64,000 nucleotides of DNA from positions 1,800,001-1,864,000 of the forward strand of contig JAWKQO010000001.1 in assembly GCA_041390105.1 (NCBI GenBank). The letters run 5' to 3'. This DNA comes from Gemmatimonadota bacterium. GTDB lineage: Bacteria; Gemmatimonadota; Gemmatimonadetes; Longimicrobiales; Gaopeijiaceae. The notes beneath the pieces were generated by a model. The model saw nothing but the letters and a program-made list of their open reading frames with translations. It was not told where the DNA came from and made no database searches. The position numbers and the translations under genes are program-made. Of the stretch, positions 44,128 to 52,310 are shown one piece after another. Numbering within the stretch: the stretch's first letter is position 1; each line of letters opens with the position of its first letter.

Positions 44128-44943
44128 TCAGAACTCGAAGCGCATCCCGTCACGTCCGGCGACGACGGGAACGCGCGTCCGGGACCGGGCCGCCTCCACC
44201 AGCGCGTCCAACTGGTCGTCGGACCGCCACGGGTCGTGGTGCACCAGCACCAACTGACCCACCCCGGCCGCATCGGCCAGGGCACAGGCGTCTTCGATAC
44301 AACTGTGGCCCCAACCCGCACGCCGCGGCAGCTCCTGCTCGGTGAACTGGGCATCGTGGGCCAGCACGCTGGCGCCCTCCGCGAACTGGACGAAGTCGTC
44401 GAAGGGGATCCGTTCGGGCGACGTGGATGCGAGCTCGTTGTCGGGCATGAACACGAAGTCCCGCCCGGGCTCGCCGATCCGGTAGCCGTAGGTGACGCCC
44501 TGGTGGTTGCAGCGTTGGCGCGCCAGACCCAGGCCCTGGCCCGCCAGATGCGGGATGGGGTTGCCTGCGATACGACGAGCATAGGCGGGCAGAGCCGCCG
44601 CCCGCACCGGAAAGTGACGACCATCCAGCAGGGCCAGAGGGCTCCAAGGACCTTCGTCGGTATCTGCATCGAAGATGACCACGGTACGGTCCTTCTCCCA
44701 CAGGGGTCGGAAGAAGGGGAGCCCCAGCACGTGGTCCCCGTGGATGTGGGTGAGCAGCACGCTCACATCGACGTCGCGACCCGCCAGGTCCTGACCCAGG
44801 GGCCGCACCCCAGTGCCCGCGTCGATCACCAGGACGCTCTTGTCCCATTCCACGGAAAGGCAGGACGTATCCCCACCGTGTCGGACGGTGGCAGCCCCTG
44901 GCACCGGAAAGGTGCCGCGGGTGCCCCAAAGCGTCACGATCAT
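44128..44943 (-). CDS. MBL-fold metal-dependent hydrolase, 271 aa
   Basis: Metallo-beta-lactamase fold of the RNase Z/PhnP/cyclic-nucleotide phosphodiesterase sort. Metal ligands lie in THIHGDH (His66, His68, Asp70, His71), with later metal His and Asp residues in LAHDAQFT, GHS and LVHHDPW. The N-terminal GTRGTFPVPGAATVRHGGDTSCL matches that branch, whose members cut phosphodiester bonds. Its ATG overlaps the Pycsar-type effector stop by 4 nt, so the two are co-translated and it may degrade that effector's signal (inference). Confidence 0.85.
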   Translation of the reverse strand: MIVTLWGTRGTFPVPGAATVRHGGDTSCLSVEWDKSVLVIDAGTGVRPLGQDLAGRDVDVSVLLTHIHGDHVLGLPFFRPLWEKDRTVVIFDADTDEGPWSPLALLDGRHFPVRAAALPAYARRIAGNPIPHLAGQGLGLARQRCNHQGVTYGYRIGEPGRDFVFMPDNELASTSPERIPFDDFVQFAEGASVLAHDAQFTEQELPRRAGWGHSCIEDACALADAAGVGQLVLVHHDPWRSDDQLDALVEAARSRTRVPVVAGRDGMRFEF

Positions 44944-45665
44944 AAGGTCACCTGGCCCACCACCCCGTAGTACACCACGAGGAAGAGCAGAACACTCGCC
45001 ACCAGCGCGATCATGAACACGGTGTACGAAGTACGCAGCAGTGTGTACTTCCTCTGCAATACGCGCCCCAGTGAATAGATATCCCGCATCATGTTGGTGT
45101 AGAGACGGTCCGTGTTGGTCAGCAACGACTTGAGCCCCGCCACGAAGTCATCTTCGGTCAAGCCCACGAAGTTCCCGAAGAACAGGATGTTGGCCCGGTT
45201 GGACTCGACGTCGTCCAGCGTGAGCTGCCGGTGGGTGATGCGTGGACGCGCCGCCAGAACCGCGAAGACCATCGACGCCGCGCATCCGAGCAGCAGGACC
45301 ACCGTCGGGACCAGCAGCCAGGGATTGCTGTCGATCCTCGGCGAGATCGAGGCGATCACCACCGAGATGATGATCCCGTTGATGGAGATCATGATGTTGG
45401 CCTTGTTGTCGGCCATTGAGCTGAGATTGAGATGCGACTGGTAGGACGTGCGGAACATGGTCTCGATACCGCGAGAAGACCCCAACCCGTCGTCCTTGTG
45501 CTTCTTCTTTTTCTTCTTCTTCGGCTTTTCGTCGCCAGACACGACTTCACTTCCGCCATCCCAGCCAGCCGCGGGATGCTGTACCTCGGAGCTCGTGCCC
45601 GCGGGCCGGGGCGGGTGCGGGGTCTCTGCGACGGGGTCCTCGGGGTGGGAGTCCGAGGTGGACAT
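44940..45665 (-). CDS. Pycsar-type effector (PycTM family) membrane protein, 241 aa
   Basis: The N-terminal 70 residues are disordered and highly charged with a seven-Lys run (KPKKKKKKKHKDD). The core then reads RTSYQSHLNLSSMADNKANIMISINGIIISVV, the signature of the Pycsar effector family (PF18967, formerly DUF5706, from memory). Three helices are predicted, near residues 100-122, 129-153 and 212-234. Known members disrupt the inner membrane after binding cCMP or cUMP made by a PycC cyclase. No recognised cyclase lies in this operon. ATG 45665 follows AGGAG by about 7 nt. It lies between the GAF gene and the MBL gene. Confidence 0.85.
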   Translation of the reverse strand: MSTSDSHPEDPVAETPHPPRPAGTSSEVQHPAAGWDGGSEVVSGDEKPKKKKKKKHKDDGLGSSRGIETMFRTSYQSHLNLSSMADNKANIMISINGIIISVVIASISPRIDSNPWLLVPTVVLLLGCAASMVFAVLAARPRITHRQLTLDDVESNRANILFFGNFVGLTEDDFVAGLKSLLTNTDRLYTNMMRDIYSLGRVLQRKYTLLRTSYTVFMIALVASVLLFLVVYYGVVGQVTL

Positions 45666-45761
45666 TGGCGCGCTCCTGTTGGCTCGGATGGGTCTGAGCC
45701 CTGAAGCTGGGTCGGGGGCGCTGTGAGGGAAAGGCTCCCCGCCACCCTTCACCGCGCCCGC

Positions 45762-48131
45762 CTACGCCCTGACGCGGGCCGACCCGGCCGCGGCCACCCC
45801 CCGCGCCCCGTCCGGACGCGTGTCCGGCGCGACGGACGCGATGCCAAGGCGCAGCGCCCGCAGGCCCCGCACGCCCTGCATATCCTCGAGCTCGTGCTCC
45901 TCCACCGGCCCCGTGTAGTAGCCGGACGCGATCAGGTACTCGAAGTACCTGCGGTACTCGACGCCCTCATGCGCGTGCGAGTAGACCACGGCCAGGTAGC
46001 CCGGCTGGGTCAGGCGCTCTCCGGTCGAGCGGATGTGCGCCTTGTCGATCCGCTTCTTCACCAACTCGTAGCGGATGTTGTAGGCACCGTCGACGTCGAA
46101 GCGTTTCTCGTCGACCCGGAAGCGGATAGCCAGCGGCTGGTCCTGCACCAGGACCAGGTGGGTCGGGGCGAGGTCTACGCTCAAGGTGGGCCGCACCCGA
46201 GCCAACTCCCACTCGATGCGCGCGATCATCTCGAGCTGCCACAGCCTCAGGTTGTGCAGGTGGAGCTCGCTGAACCCACCGTGGCGGGCGATCGAATCTC
46301 CGACGTAGACGTTGTAGTCGACGCCGTCCGACTGGAACTTCTCGAAGAAGTGCGGAAACACGGCCTGTGCCAGCTCCTGTTCCCGCTCGAGGACCTGCGC
46401 GACCGTTTCGTTGAAGCGGGCGACGCTGTGCTCGAACGCCTGCCGCCGCCGGTAGACCACACCGAGCCGTGGATCGAGGGCCTCCCGGTAGGCCTCCACC
46501 GCGCGGGCCACATCGGGGTCCAAAGCCGCCAGGTCATCCAGCAGCGGCTCGATCTCCTGACCCAGGAAGGTGAGGGCCGCCGTCTCGTCCTCAGAGCGCA
46601 GCTCGCTGCGGACCCGCTCCAGGCACTGCTCCATGCGGAAGGCCAGCTGATCGAGGACAGGGAGAGAAGGGCGCCGACCCGCAGCTTGTACCGCGGCGAG
46701 CCCCAGCTCGAGCTGCTCGACCAGGTCACCCTGAATGGCCCGGCTCCGCGTCTCGGACGAACCCCGAATGTCGGTCAGCCCGTAGACCGGATAGACGCCC
46801 GGAAATACGATGGGCTCCGGCATCTCCTCCTCGTCGCCATCGAGTACGCGGGCAGCCGCCTCGCGGAAGCGCCATTCGACCGACGGGTGGATGGCGGTGT
46901 ACTTCCGTTTGATGATGGACTGCAGGAGCACCTCGCGCTCGCCCAACCTCCGCTCCAGGGCCGTGGCGAACGGTTGCGCCACTTCGCTCAGCTTGAAGGC
47001 GCTGAGCGCACTCATGGCTCCCTCCCGGGGGGAGGCCACCTCCAACAGCCCCAGCAGACGCTGCCCCACGAACAGCGGCTGGAGGAGGAGGCTCTTGAAC
47101 CCCTGCGCCATCAGGGAGGCCTCGAGCCCCGTGATGCGACGCGCGTGCTCGAGGTCGCTCACGATGACGGCCGCACCGCTGGTGAACGCCTCCGCGTAGT
47201 TCGATTCTCCCCGCTCCGGACACTCGGGCAACGCACCGCTGCAGAGCAGCAGGCTGCGCCCGACGGGGAATGCGTAGTCGAGCTCGCTCACGTCACTGGC
47301 GTCACCGAAACCGATCACACCCACCTCGACATCGGGCGCTCCTAACAAGGTGCGGATGCGCTGCTGCCAGCGTTCGACGTGGGCCGGCGAGGCCATGGCG
47401 TCGTGCTGGAGCAGATCGTCTTTCAGACGGGATACGGCTTCGCGGACCGTCACGTCCGTAGCACGCACGATGCTCAAGCCTCCAAGCTCGAAGCGCTCTG
47501 GTGGTAGCACCTCCATCCAGAGCGCCAGGTTGGTAGGCTCCGCGAGCAGGCGGCGCAGATCCGCATCGCTCGGGTGCAACTTGGGACCCCGCGGTGCCAC
47601 CTCCACGAACGCCGAATCCCATCCGACCTGATAGTGGCGCAGCAGCCCTGTCGTCGTGTCCGTGCGGGACATGAGCATCGGGTAATCGAGCTTGGCGTCG
47701 ATCCCGTAGCAGCGAAGCAGGACGTATTGGTAGGCCGCGATGATCTCTCCGCGCTCCAGCACATCGCCTCGCAGGGACAGGCCATCCCGAAACGCGTCTT
47801 CACTGAAGACGCCCGTCCGTCGCGCCGCTGGCGTCTCGTAGATGTTGGTGTAAGCAAAGGGCGCACCGACCGCGCCCAGGGCCTGGGCGTCCGCGGTCGG
47901 GAACAACGCCGACAACAGAGCCTCGACCAGGGACCGGTGGCGCTCGATCACCACCGCATCGGCGATCCGCCCGCGGAGTTGCCCCGTGCCCTCCGCGCGA
48001 TGCAGCAGCGTGCGCGCGTGCGCGCTGAGCGCATGGCCTGGATCCTGGCCCAACCCCCGCCAGAACTCCAGGACACCTTCCAGGCTCAGGTACGTGGAGA
48101 ATGGGAAAGCTGGTCCCCGCAGATGTCCCAT
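45762..48131 (-). CDS. Large GAF-domain protein, 789 aa, unknown function
   Basis: No signal peptide, cytoplasmic. A helical N-terminus (residues 1-250) is followed by a GAF-like domain at about 265-405 (SLLLCSGALPECPERGESNYAEAF, LLLQPLFVGQRLLGLLEVASP) and a conserved VYGLTDIRGSSETRS segment near residue 455. A long helical region and a C-terminal domain follow, with SDGVDYNVYVG, AIRFRVDEKRFDVDGAYNIRYELVKKRIDKAHI and DMQGVRGLRALRLGIA. I recall similar proteins in Bacteroidota with the same C-terminus, but no assigned activity. The TDIRGSS piece faintly recalls the first metal motif of class III cyclases, without the other catalytic residues. ppk1 lies upstream. Confidence 0.78.
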   Translation of the reverse strand: MGHLRGPAFPFSTYLSLEGVLEFWRGLGQDPGHALSAHARTLLHRAEGTGQLRGRIADAVVIERHRSLVEALLSALFPTADAQALGAVGAPFAYTNIYETPAARRTGVFSEDAFRDGLSLRGDVLERGEIIAAYQYVLLRCYGIDAKLDYPMLMSRTDTTTGLLRHYQVGWDSAFVEVAPRGPKLHPSDADLRRLLAEPTNLALWMEVLPPERFELGGLSIVRATDVTVREAVSRLKDDLLQHDAMASPAHVERWQQRIRTLLGAPDVEVGVIGFGDASDVSELDYAFPVGRSLLLCSGALPECPERGESNYAEAFTSGAAVIVSDLEHARRITGLEASLMAQGFKSLLLQPLFVGQRLLGLLEVASPREGAMSALSAFKLSEVAQPFATALERRLGEREVLLQSIIKRKYTAIHPSVEWRFREAAARVLDGDEEEMPEPIVFPGVYPVYGLTDIRGSSETRSRAIQGDLVEQLELGLAAVQAAGRRPSLPVLDQLAFRMEQCLERVRSELRSEDETAALTFLGQEIEPLLDDLAALDPDVARAVEAYREALDPRLGVVYRRRQAFEHSVARFNETVAQVLEREQELAQAVFPHFFEKFQSDGVDYNVYVGDSIARHGGFSELHLHNLRLWQLEMIARIEWELARVRPTLSVDLAPTHLVLVQDQPLAIRFRVDEKRFDVDGAYNIRYELVKKRIDKAHIRSTGERLTQPGYLAVVYSHAHEGVEYRRYFEYLIASGYYTGPVEEHELEDMQGVRGLRALRLGIASVAPDTRPDGARGVAAAGSARVRA

Positions 48132-48270
48132 GATTGGTCCCCTCCCCTGTCGCGAACGGCAAGGCGCCCGGTACTGGTGCTCGCCGCGAACCTAGGCTAA
48201 CCCGTGCCGTCGACGGCCGGTTCCCCCGGTGCCCATCGTCGGCGCAGGCGGGAGTGCCCGGCCGGGCGCG

Positions 48271-50319
48271 TCAGCCCTCGATCGCGTCGAATGCAGCCAG
48301 TTGCGAATCCACACGGGGGCTGCCCTCCGGAACGAAGCGATTGGTCTGGTCTGCGTCGATGACCCGGGCCCGCACGTTGTCGCGGAGCTGGCGGTCCAAC
48401 ATCTCCGACACCTGGCGCCGCACCTCCCGGTCGTAGAGGGGAAAGGCCACCTCCACGCGCCGATCCAGGTTCCGGGTCATCCAGTCCGCCGAGGCCAGGT
48501 ACAGCTGCTCCTCGCCGCCTGCCACGAAACGGTAGGCGCGGGAATGCTCCAGGAACGGGCCTACGAGGCTACGCGCCCGGATGGATTCACTGAGGCCCGG
48601 CACACCCGGCTTCAGGCAGCAGATGCCGCGCACGATCAGATCGATCGGGACACCGGCGGCACTCGCATCGTAGAGGCGCTCGATCATGGCTTCGTCTTCG
48701 AGTGCGTTCATCTTGAGCGTCATGCCCGCGGGCCTGCCCCGCACCGCGGCGTCGATCTCCGCCTCGATCCGTTGCTCGAACCCGCTGCGTAGCCCCCAGG
48801 GCGCCACCAGCAGGTGCCCGAAGGTCGGTCTCGAGCCCATGTCCTCGCTGGCGAGCGCACGGAAGACCTCCGCCACGTCGTCGGTCAGCCGCGGATCGGC
48901 CGTGAACAGCCCCAGATCCGTGTAGAAGCGCGCAGTGGACTCGTTGAGGTTGCCGGTGGCCAGGTAGGCGTAGCGCCGCTCCCCGTCCGCGTCCTGCCGG
49001 GTGATCGACACCAGCTTGCTGTGGACTTTGATCCCAGGCTTGCTGTAGAGCACCCGCACGCCCGCGTCTTCCATGGCTCGTGCCCAATCCAGGTTGGACG
49101 CCTCATCGAAGCGGGCCTTCACCTCCACGAAGGCCACCACCCGTGCGCCGCGGCGGGCGCCTGCCATCAATGCCGCTGCGACCCGCGAGTCGGCGGCGAC
49201 CCGGTAGAGCGTGGCCTGGATCTCCGTGACCTGTGGATCGGCAGCTGCAGCCCCCAACACGTCGAGCACGGCGGTGAAGGACTGATACGGCAGCTGCAGG
49301 AGCCGGTCCTGGGCGCGGATGGCCTCCCACGGCGTGTCGGGGCCTGCGAGGGCGCGCAGGGGCCGCGGCGACGGGAGCGGAGCCCCCTGCACCGCCCGGC
49401 CGAGGGTGGGGAACGTGCCCAGGTCGTGCAGATTGTGGTACCGCCATCCCGCCACCAGGTCGTCGTCTTCGAGAGCCAGGCGGTCCTTGAGGTGCTGCAC
49501 CAGCGCCGCCGGTGCAGCGGCATCGTAGAGGAAGCGGGCCGGCACGCCCCTCCCCCTCCGCTCCAACGCGGACCGGACCTTCTCCACCAGATCACCCGAG
49601 AATTCGTCGTCCACATCGAGGTCGGCGTCCCGGGACAGCTTCACGGACCAAGCCGCCTCGACACGGTGCCCAGGGAACAGTCGGGGCAGATGGAGGCGGA
49701 TCACGTCGTCGACGAAGAGCACTCCACCGCCTGCCTCCGTCACCTCCACGAAACGCGGGAGAGGGCCGACCGGAACCCTCAGGATCCAGACCTCGGACTC
49801 GGACAGCGGCACCGCCTCTGGGTCGCGCAGCACACACGCGAGATACAGGCTGCGATCCTCCAGAAAGAGGGGCGTGTCCGCAGTGCGCAGCGGCACCGGA
49901 TCCAGAAGGGGTGCGACCCGCTCGTCGAAGTACCGGCGCAACGAATCGTGGGTGGCAGGGGGGGCCGTCCGTTCGTCCCACAAGGGCACGCCCCTGCGAG
50001 CGAGCTCCGGCAGGATCTGCTCCCGGAGTGTGCGGCCGAATTCGGACTGCTGACGGAGCACCGCCTCGTGGATGGCACGCAACCGCTTGCGCGTCTTCTG
50101 AAAGCCCAGCTCCGCCCGCTTCTTCTTCTTGAGACGCAGGGCGCTGCGCAGCGACGCGACGCGCACCCGGAAGAACTCGTCGAGGTTGGACGAGACGATG
50201 GCCAGGAAGCGCAGCCGATCGAGCGGCGCCAGTTCGGACCGCTGCGCCTCCTGCAACACCCGACCGTTGAAGCCCAGCCAGCTCAGCTCTCGATCGTGGA
50301 TGCGGTCGGTGCGGCTCAT
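48271..50319 (-). CDS. ppk1: Polyphosphate kinase PPK1, 682 aa
   Basis: Makes polyphosphate from ATP, reversibly. The start has the PPK1 N-domain RIHDRELSWLGFNGRVLQEAQ and IVSSNLDEFFRVRVASL. The catalytic core has two phospholipase-D-like halves: GIKVHSKLVSITR with the phosphorylated His, GNLNESTARFYTDLGLFT, MNALEDEAMIERLYDAS, then LASADWMTRNLDRRVEVAFP. Length is normal. ATG 50319 starts the conserved domain. It is the first gene of the ppk1-GAF-PycTM-MBL block, with 139 bp to the GAF start. Confidence 0.96.
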   Translation of the reverse strand: MSRTDRIHDRELSWLGFNGRVLQEAQRSELAPLDRLRFLAIVSSNLDEFFRVRVASLRSALRLKKKKRAELGFQKTRKRLRAIHEAVLRQQSEFGRTLREQILPELARRGVPLWDERTAPPATHDSLRRYFDERVAPLLDPVPLRTADTPLFLEDRSLYLACVLRDPEAVPLSESEVWILRVPVGPLPRFVEVTEAGGGVLFVDDVIRLHLPRLFPGHRVEAAWSVKLSRDADLDVDDEFSGDLVEKVRSALERRGRGVPARFLYDAAAPAALVQHLKDRLALEDDDLVAGWRYHNLHDLGTFPTLGRAVQGAPLPSPRPLRALAGPDTPWEAIRAQDRLLQLPYQSFTAVLDVLGAAAADPQVTEIQATLYRVAADSRVAAALMAGARRGARVVAFVEVKARFDEASNLDWARAMEDAGVRVLYSKPGIKVHSKLVSITRQDADGERRYAYLATGNLNESTARFYTDLGLFTADPRLTDDVAEVFRALASEDMGSRPTFGHLLVAPWGLRSGFEQRIEAEIDAAVRGRPAGMTLKMNALEDEAMIERLYDASAAGVPIDLIVRGICCLKPGVPGLSESIRARSLVGPFLEHSRAYRFVAGGEEQLYLASADWMTRNLDRRVEVAFPLYDREVRRQVSEMLDRQLRDNVRARVIDADQTNRFVPEGSPRVDSQLAAFDAIEG

Positions 50320-50431
50320 CGCTCGGCGGGCACGGGGGGGAGGGTGCCCGCGGTGGGCAACGCGCACCGGGGATGATATCATCGGAGCGGCGAGGCCGCT
50401 CGGCCCCGCCCCTTCCTTCCAGGAGCAGCCG

Positions 50432-51583
50432 ATGCCGAGTCGACGGGAGTTCATCGCCACGGGAGCTGCCGCGGGGGTCACGCTGCTGGCCAGCCCATCA
50501 ACGGCTCTCGCCGACACAGCCGTGCGATCCATCCTTCCCCCGGGCCGGCACCCGCTCCGCATTCTCATCCTGGGGGGAACGGGCTTCCTGGGGCCCCACA
50601 CCATCGCCTATGCGCTGGGCCGCGGCCATCAGGTCACCACCTTCACGCGGGGCCGCACCGATCCGACGGTGCACCAGGGCCTGTTCAACAACGTCGAACA
50701 GTTGGTTGGAGACCGTGCGACGGACCTGTCCGCGCTCCGGGGCCGTCACTGGGACGCCGTGATCGACAACTCGGGGCAGCAGGCCGCCTGGACGCGTGCG
50801 TCGGCGGAACTGCTGCGCGATACGGTGGATCTCTATCTGTACACCTCGTCCACAGGCGTCTACTACCCGTACCTGGGCAGCGACCTCACGGAGAGCACCG
50901 AGCTGGTCATGGAAGTGCCGCCCGGCCTGGAAGGGGACGCGGCAGCGTCCTACGGGTACGGGGTGATGAAGGCCAACTCGGAGCTGGAGGCGCGCCGGAT
51001 CTTCGGGGACGACCGCACGATCGTGGTGCGTCCCACGTATATCATGGGCCCCGGTGATCGCACCGATCGGTTCACGTATTGGCCCGTGCGTCTGGCACGG
51101 GGCGGAGAGGTTCTGGTGCCTGGCCACGCCGACGATCCGGTCCAGTACATCGACGTGCGCGACGTCTCCGAGTGGATGGTCCGCCTCATCGAAGGTCGCG
51201 TCGCCGGTACGTTCAACGCCGTGGGCCCCGCTTCCAACACCGGCATGCACCAGTTCGTATACGGCGCCCACGCTGCGTTCAGCTCGCGGGCCACGTTCAT
51301 CGCGGTGGACGACTACGACTTCCTGATGGAGCACGAGCTACCGTTCTCCATTCCCTGGATCATCCCGTTGAACGAGTACGTGGGCTCGGCACTCGTCAAC
51401 AAGGAGAGCGCGCTGGCGAACGGCCTCACCTACCGGCCGCTCGCCCAGAGCGCGCACGACATCTACGAATGGTGGATGTCCGACGCCGTGGAGCCGGAGC
51501 GCCGCGAGCGCATGCGCTCCGGCGAACGCTCGCTCATGGCCCGGGAGGGCGAGTTGCTGGAGGCCTGGAAGCGGAGGGGCTGA
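50432..51583 (+). CDS. NAD-dependent epimerase/dehydratase family protein with Tat signal, 383 aa
   Basis: The N-terminus SRREFIATGAAAGVTLLAS is a twin-arginine signal, so a folded, probably cofactor-loaded enzyme is exported. The mature part is an extended SDR: ILGGTGFLGPHT (NAD loop), YTSSTGVYYP, then VMKANSELEARRIFG, where the classical Tyr-x3-Lys reads YGYGVMK, followed by VVRPTYIMGPGDRTDR. Substrate unknown, probably a nucleotide sugar or isoprenoid-like compound. It starts after AGGAG. The last 50 bases overlap the convergent qhpE. Confidence 0.88.
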   Translation: MPSRREFIATGAAAGVTLLASPSTALADTAVRSILPPGRHPLRILILGGTGFLGPHTIAYALGRGHQVTTFTRGRTDPTVHQGLFNNVEQLVGDRATDLSALRGRHWDAVIDNSGQQAAWTRASAELLRDTVDLYLYTSSTGVYYPYLGSDLTESTELVMEVPPGLEGDAAASYGYGVMKANSELEARRIFGDDRTIVVRPTYIMGPGDRTDRFTYWPVRLARGGEVLVPGHADDPVQYIDVRDVSEWMVRLIEGRVAGTFNAVGPASNTGMHQFVYGAHAAFSSRATFIAVDDYDFLMEHELPFSIPWIIPLNEYVGSALVNKESALANGLTYRPLAQSAHDIYEWWMSDAVEPERRERMRSGERSLMAREGELLEAWKRRG

Positions 51584-52310
51584 GCGCCTCCAGCGCACGG
51601 GCGACCCCGGCCATGCCGGAGGGGCCTGTGCCGGCCTCCAGCAGTCGAGCCAGCGCCCCGGTGGCGTTGGCCACCGCGAAGCTGATGCCGTGCACGTTGA
51701 GCGCAGCCGGCACCCCCGGAATCGACCGGGGAAGTCCCACGGATTCGGCCCGGATTCCGCCCGCGCTCGTCGATGTGAAGCGCACCGTGAGCGGTGGGAG
51801 GTCGGTCGCCACTCGCACGCCCAATGCATCCGGCAAGCCGCCGGGAAGCCAGCACACGCCTTCGTGCTCGGCCGCGGAGACGACCAGCACCCCGGCGCTG
51901 CGCGCACGGGCGAGCGCCGCTTCCAGCGCGGGTCGGTGCGCCTGCGCGGTGGTCCCGAGGCTCAGGTTGACGAGATGCGCCCCCCGGGCGATCGACCACT
52001 CCAGTCCAGCCACGAGACCGTCGAGTGTCGTGGCGAGCCTGTCGCCGAAGATCCGCACCGCCCAGAGCTCCGCGTCCGGAGCGTGATGCTTGATCGCGGC
52101 CGTGACCGCCGTGCCGTGCCCGAGCCGGTCGGTCCAGTCGTCACCGAGCGACCCGTCGCGCAAGACGTCCACGCCGCCTTCGACGCCCCGCACATGGGGG
52201 TGCCAGGGATTGACGCCGCTGTCCAGCACCGCGATGCGCACCCCCCGCCCCGTGCGGCCCACCACGCGGGGAGTCTCCGGGCCCACGCACATCGGTTCCA
52301 TCGGGGTCAC
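51534..52310 (-). CDS. qhpE: QhpE, subtilisin-like protease of QHNDH maturation, 258 aa
   Basis: Small S8-family protease without signal peptide, so cytoplasmic. The triad is visible: Asp30 (AVLDSGV), His65 (LGHGTAV) and Ser210 (GISFAVA). The residue that should be the oxyanion Asn (AAGN in most subtilases) reads AAEHE, His149. In known qhp systems QhpE removes the leader of the crosslinked QhpC. GTG 52310 overlaps the qhpF stop (GTGA). The C-terminal end overlaps the convergent epimerase gene by 50 bp. Confidence 0.9.
   Translation of the reverse strand: MTPMEPMCVGPETPRVVGRTGRGVRIAVLDSGVNPWHPHVRGVEGGVDVLRDGSLGDDWTDRLGHGTAVTAAIKHHAPDAELWAVRIFGDRLATTLDGLVAGLEWSIARGAHLVNLSLGTTAQAHRPALEAALARARSAGVLVVSAAEHEGVCWLPGGLPDALGVRVATDLPPLTVRFTSTSAGGIRAESVGLPRSIPGVPAALNVHGISFAVANATGALARLLEAGTGPSGMAGVARALEALSPSASRPPATRPPGP

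Noticed and set aside
44940..48131. Calling the PycTM/GAF block a standard Pycsar defence system
   Set aside because: No recognisable PycC uridylate/cytidylate cyclase is encoded, no other defence gene lies nearby, and ppk1 suggests a cellular role. It is kept as a candidate module only.
48206..48217. 12-bp palindrome GCCGTCGACGGC between the GAF gene and ppk1
   Set aside because: No loop for a terminator, no second copy noticed, and chance palindromes are common here.
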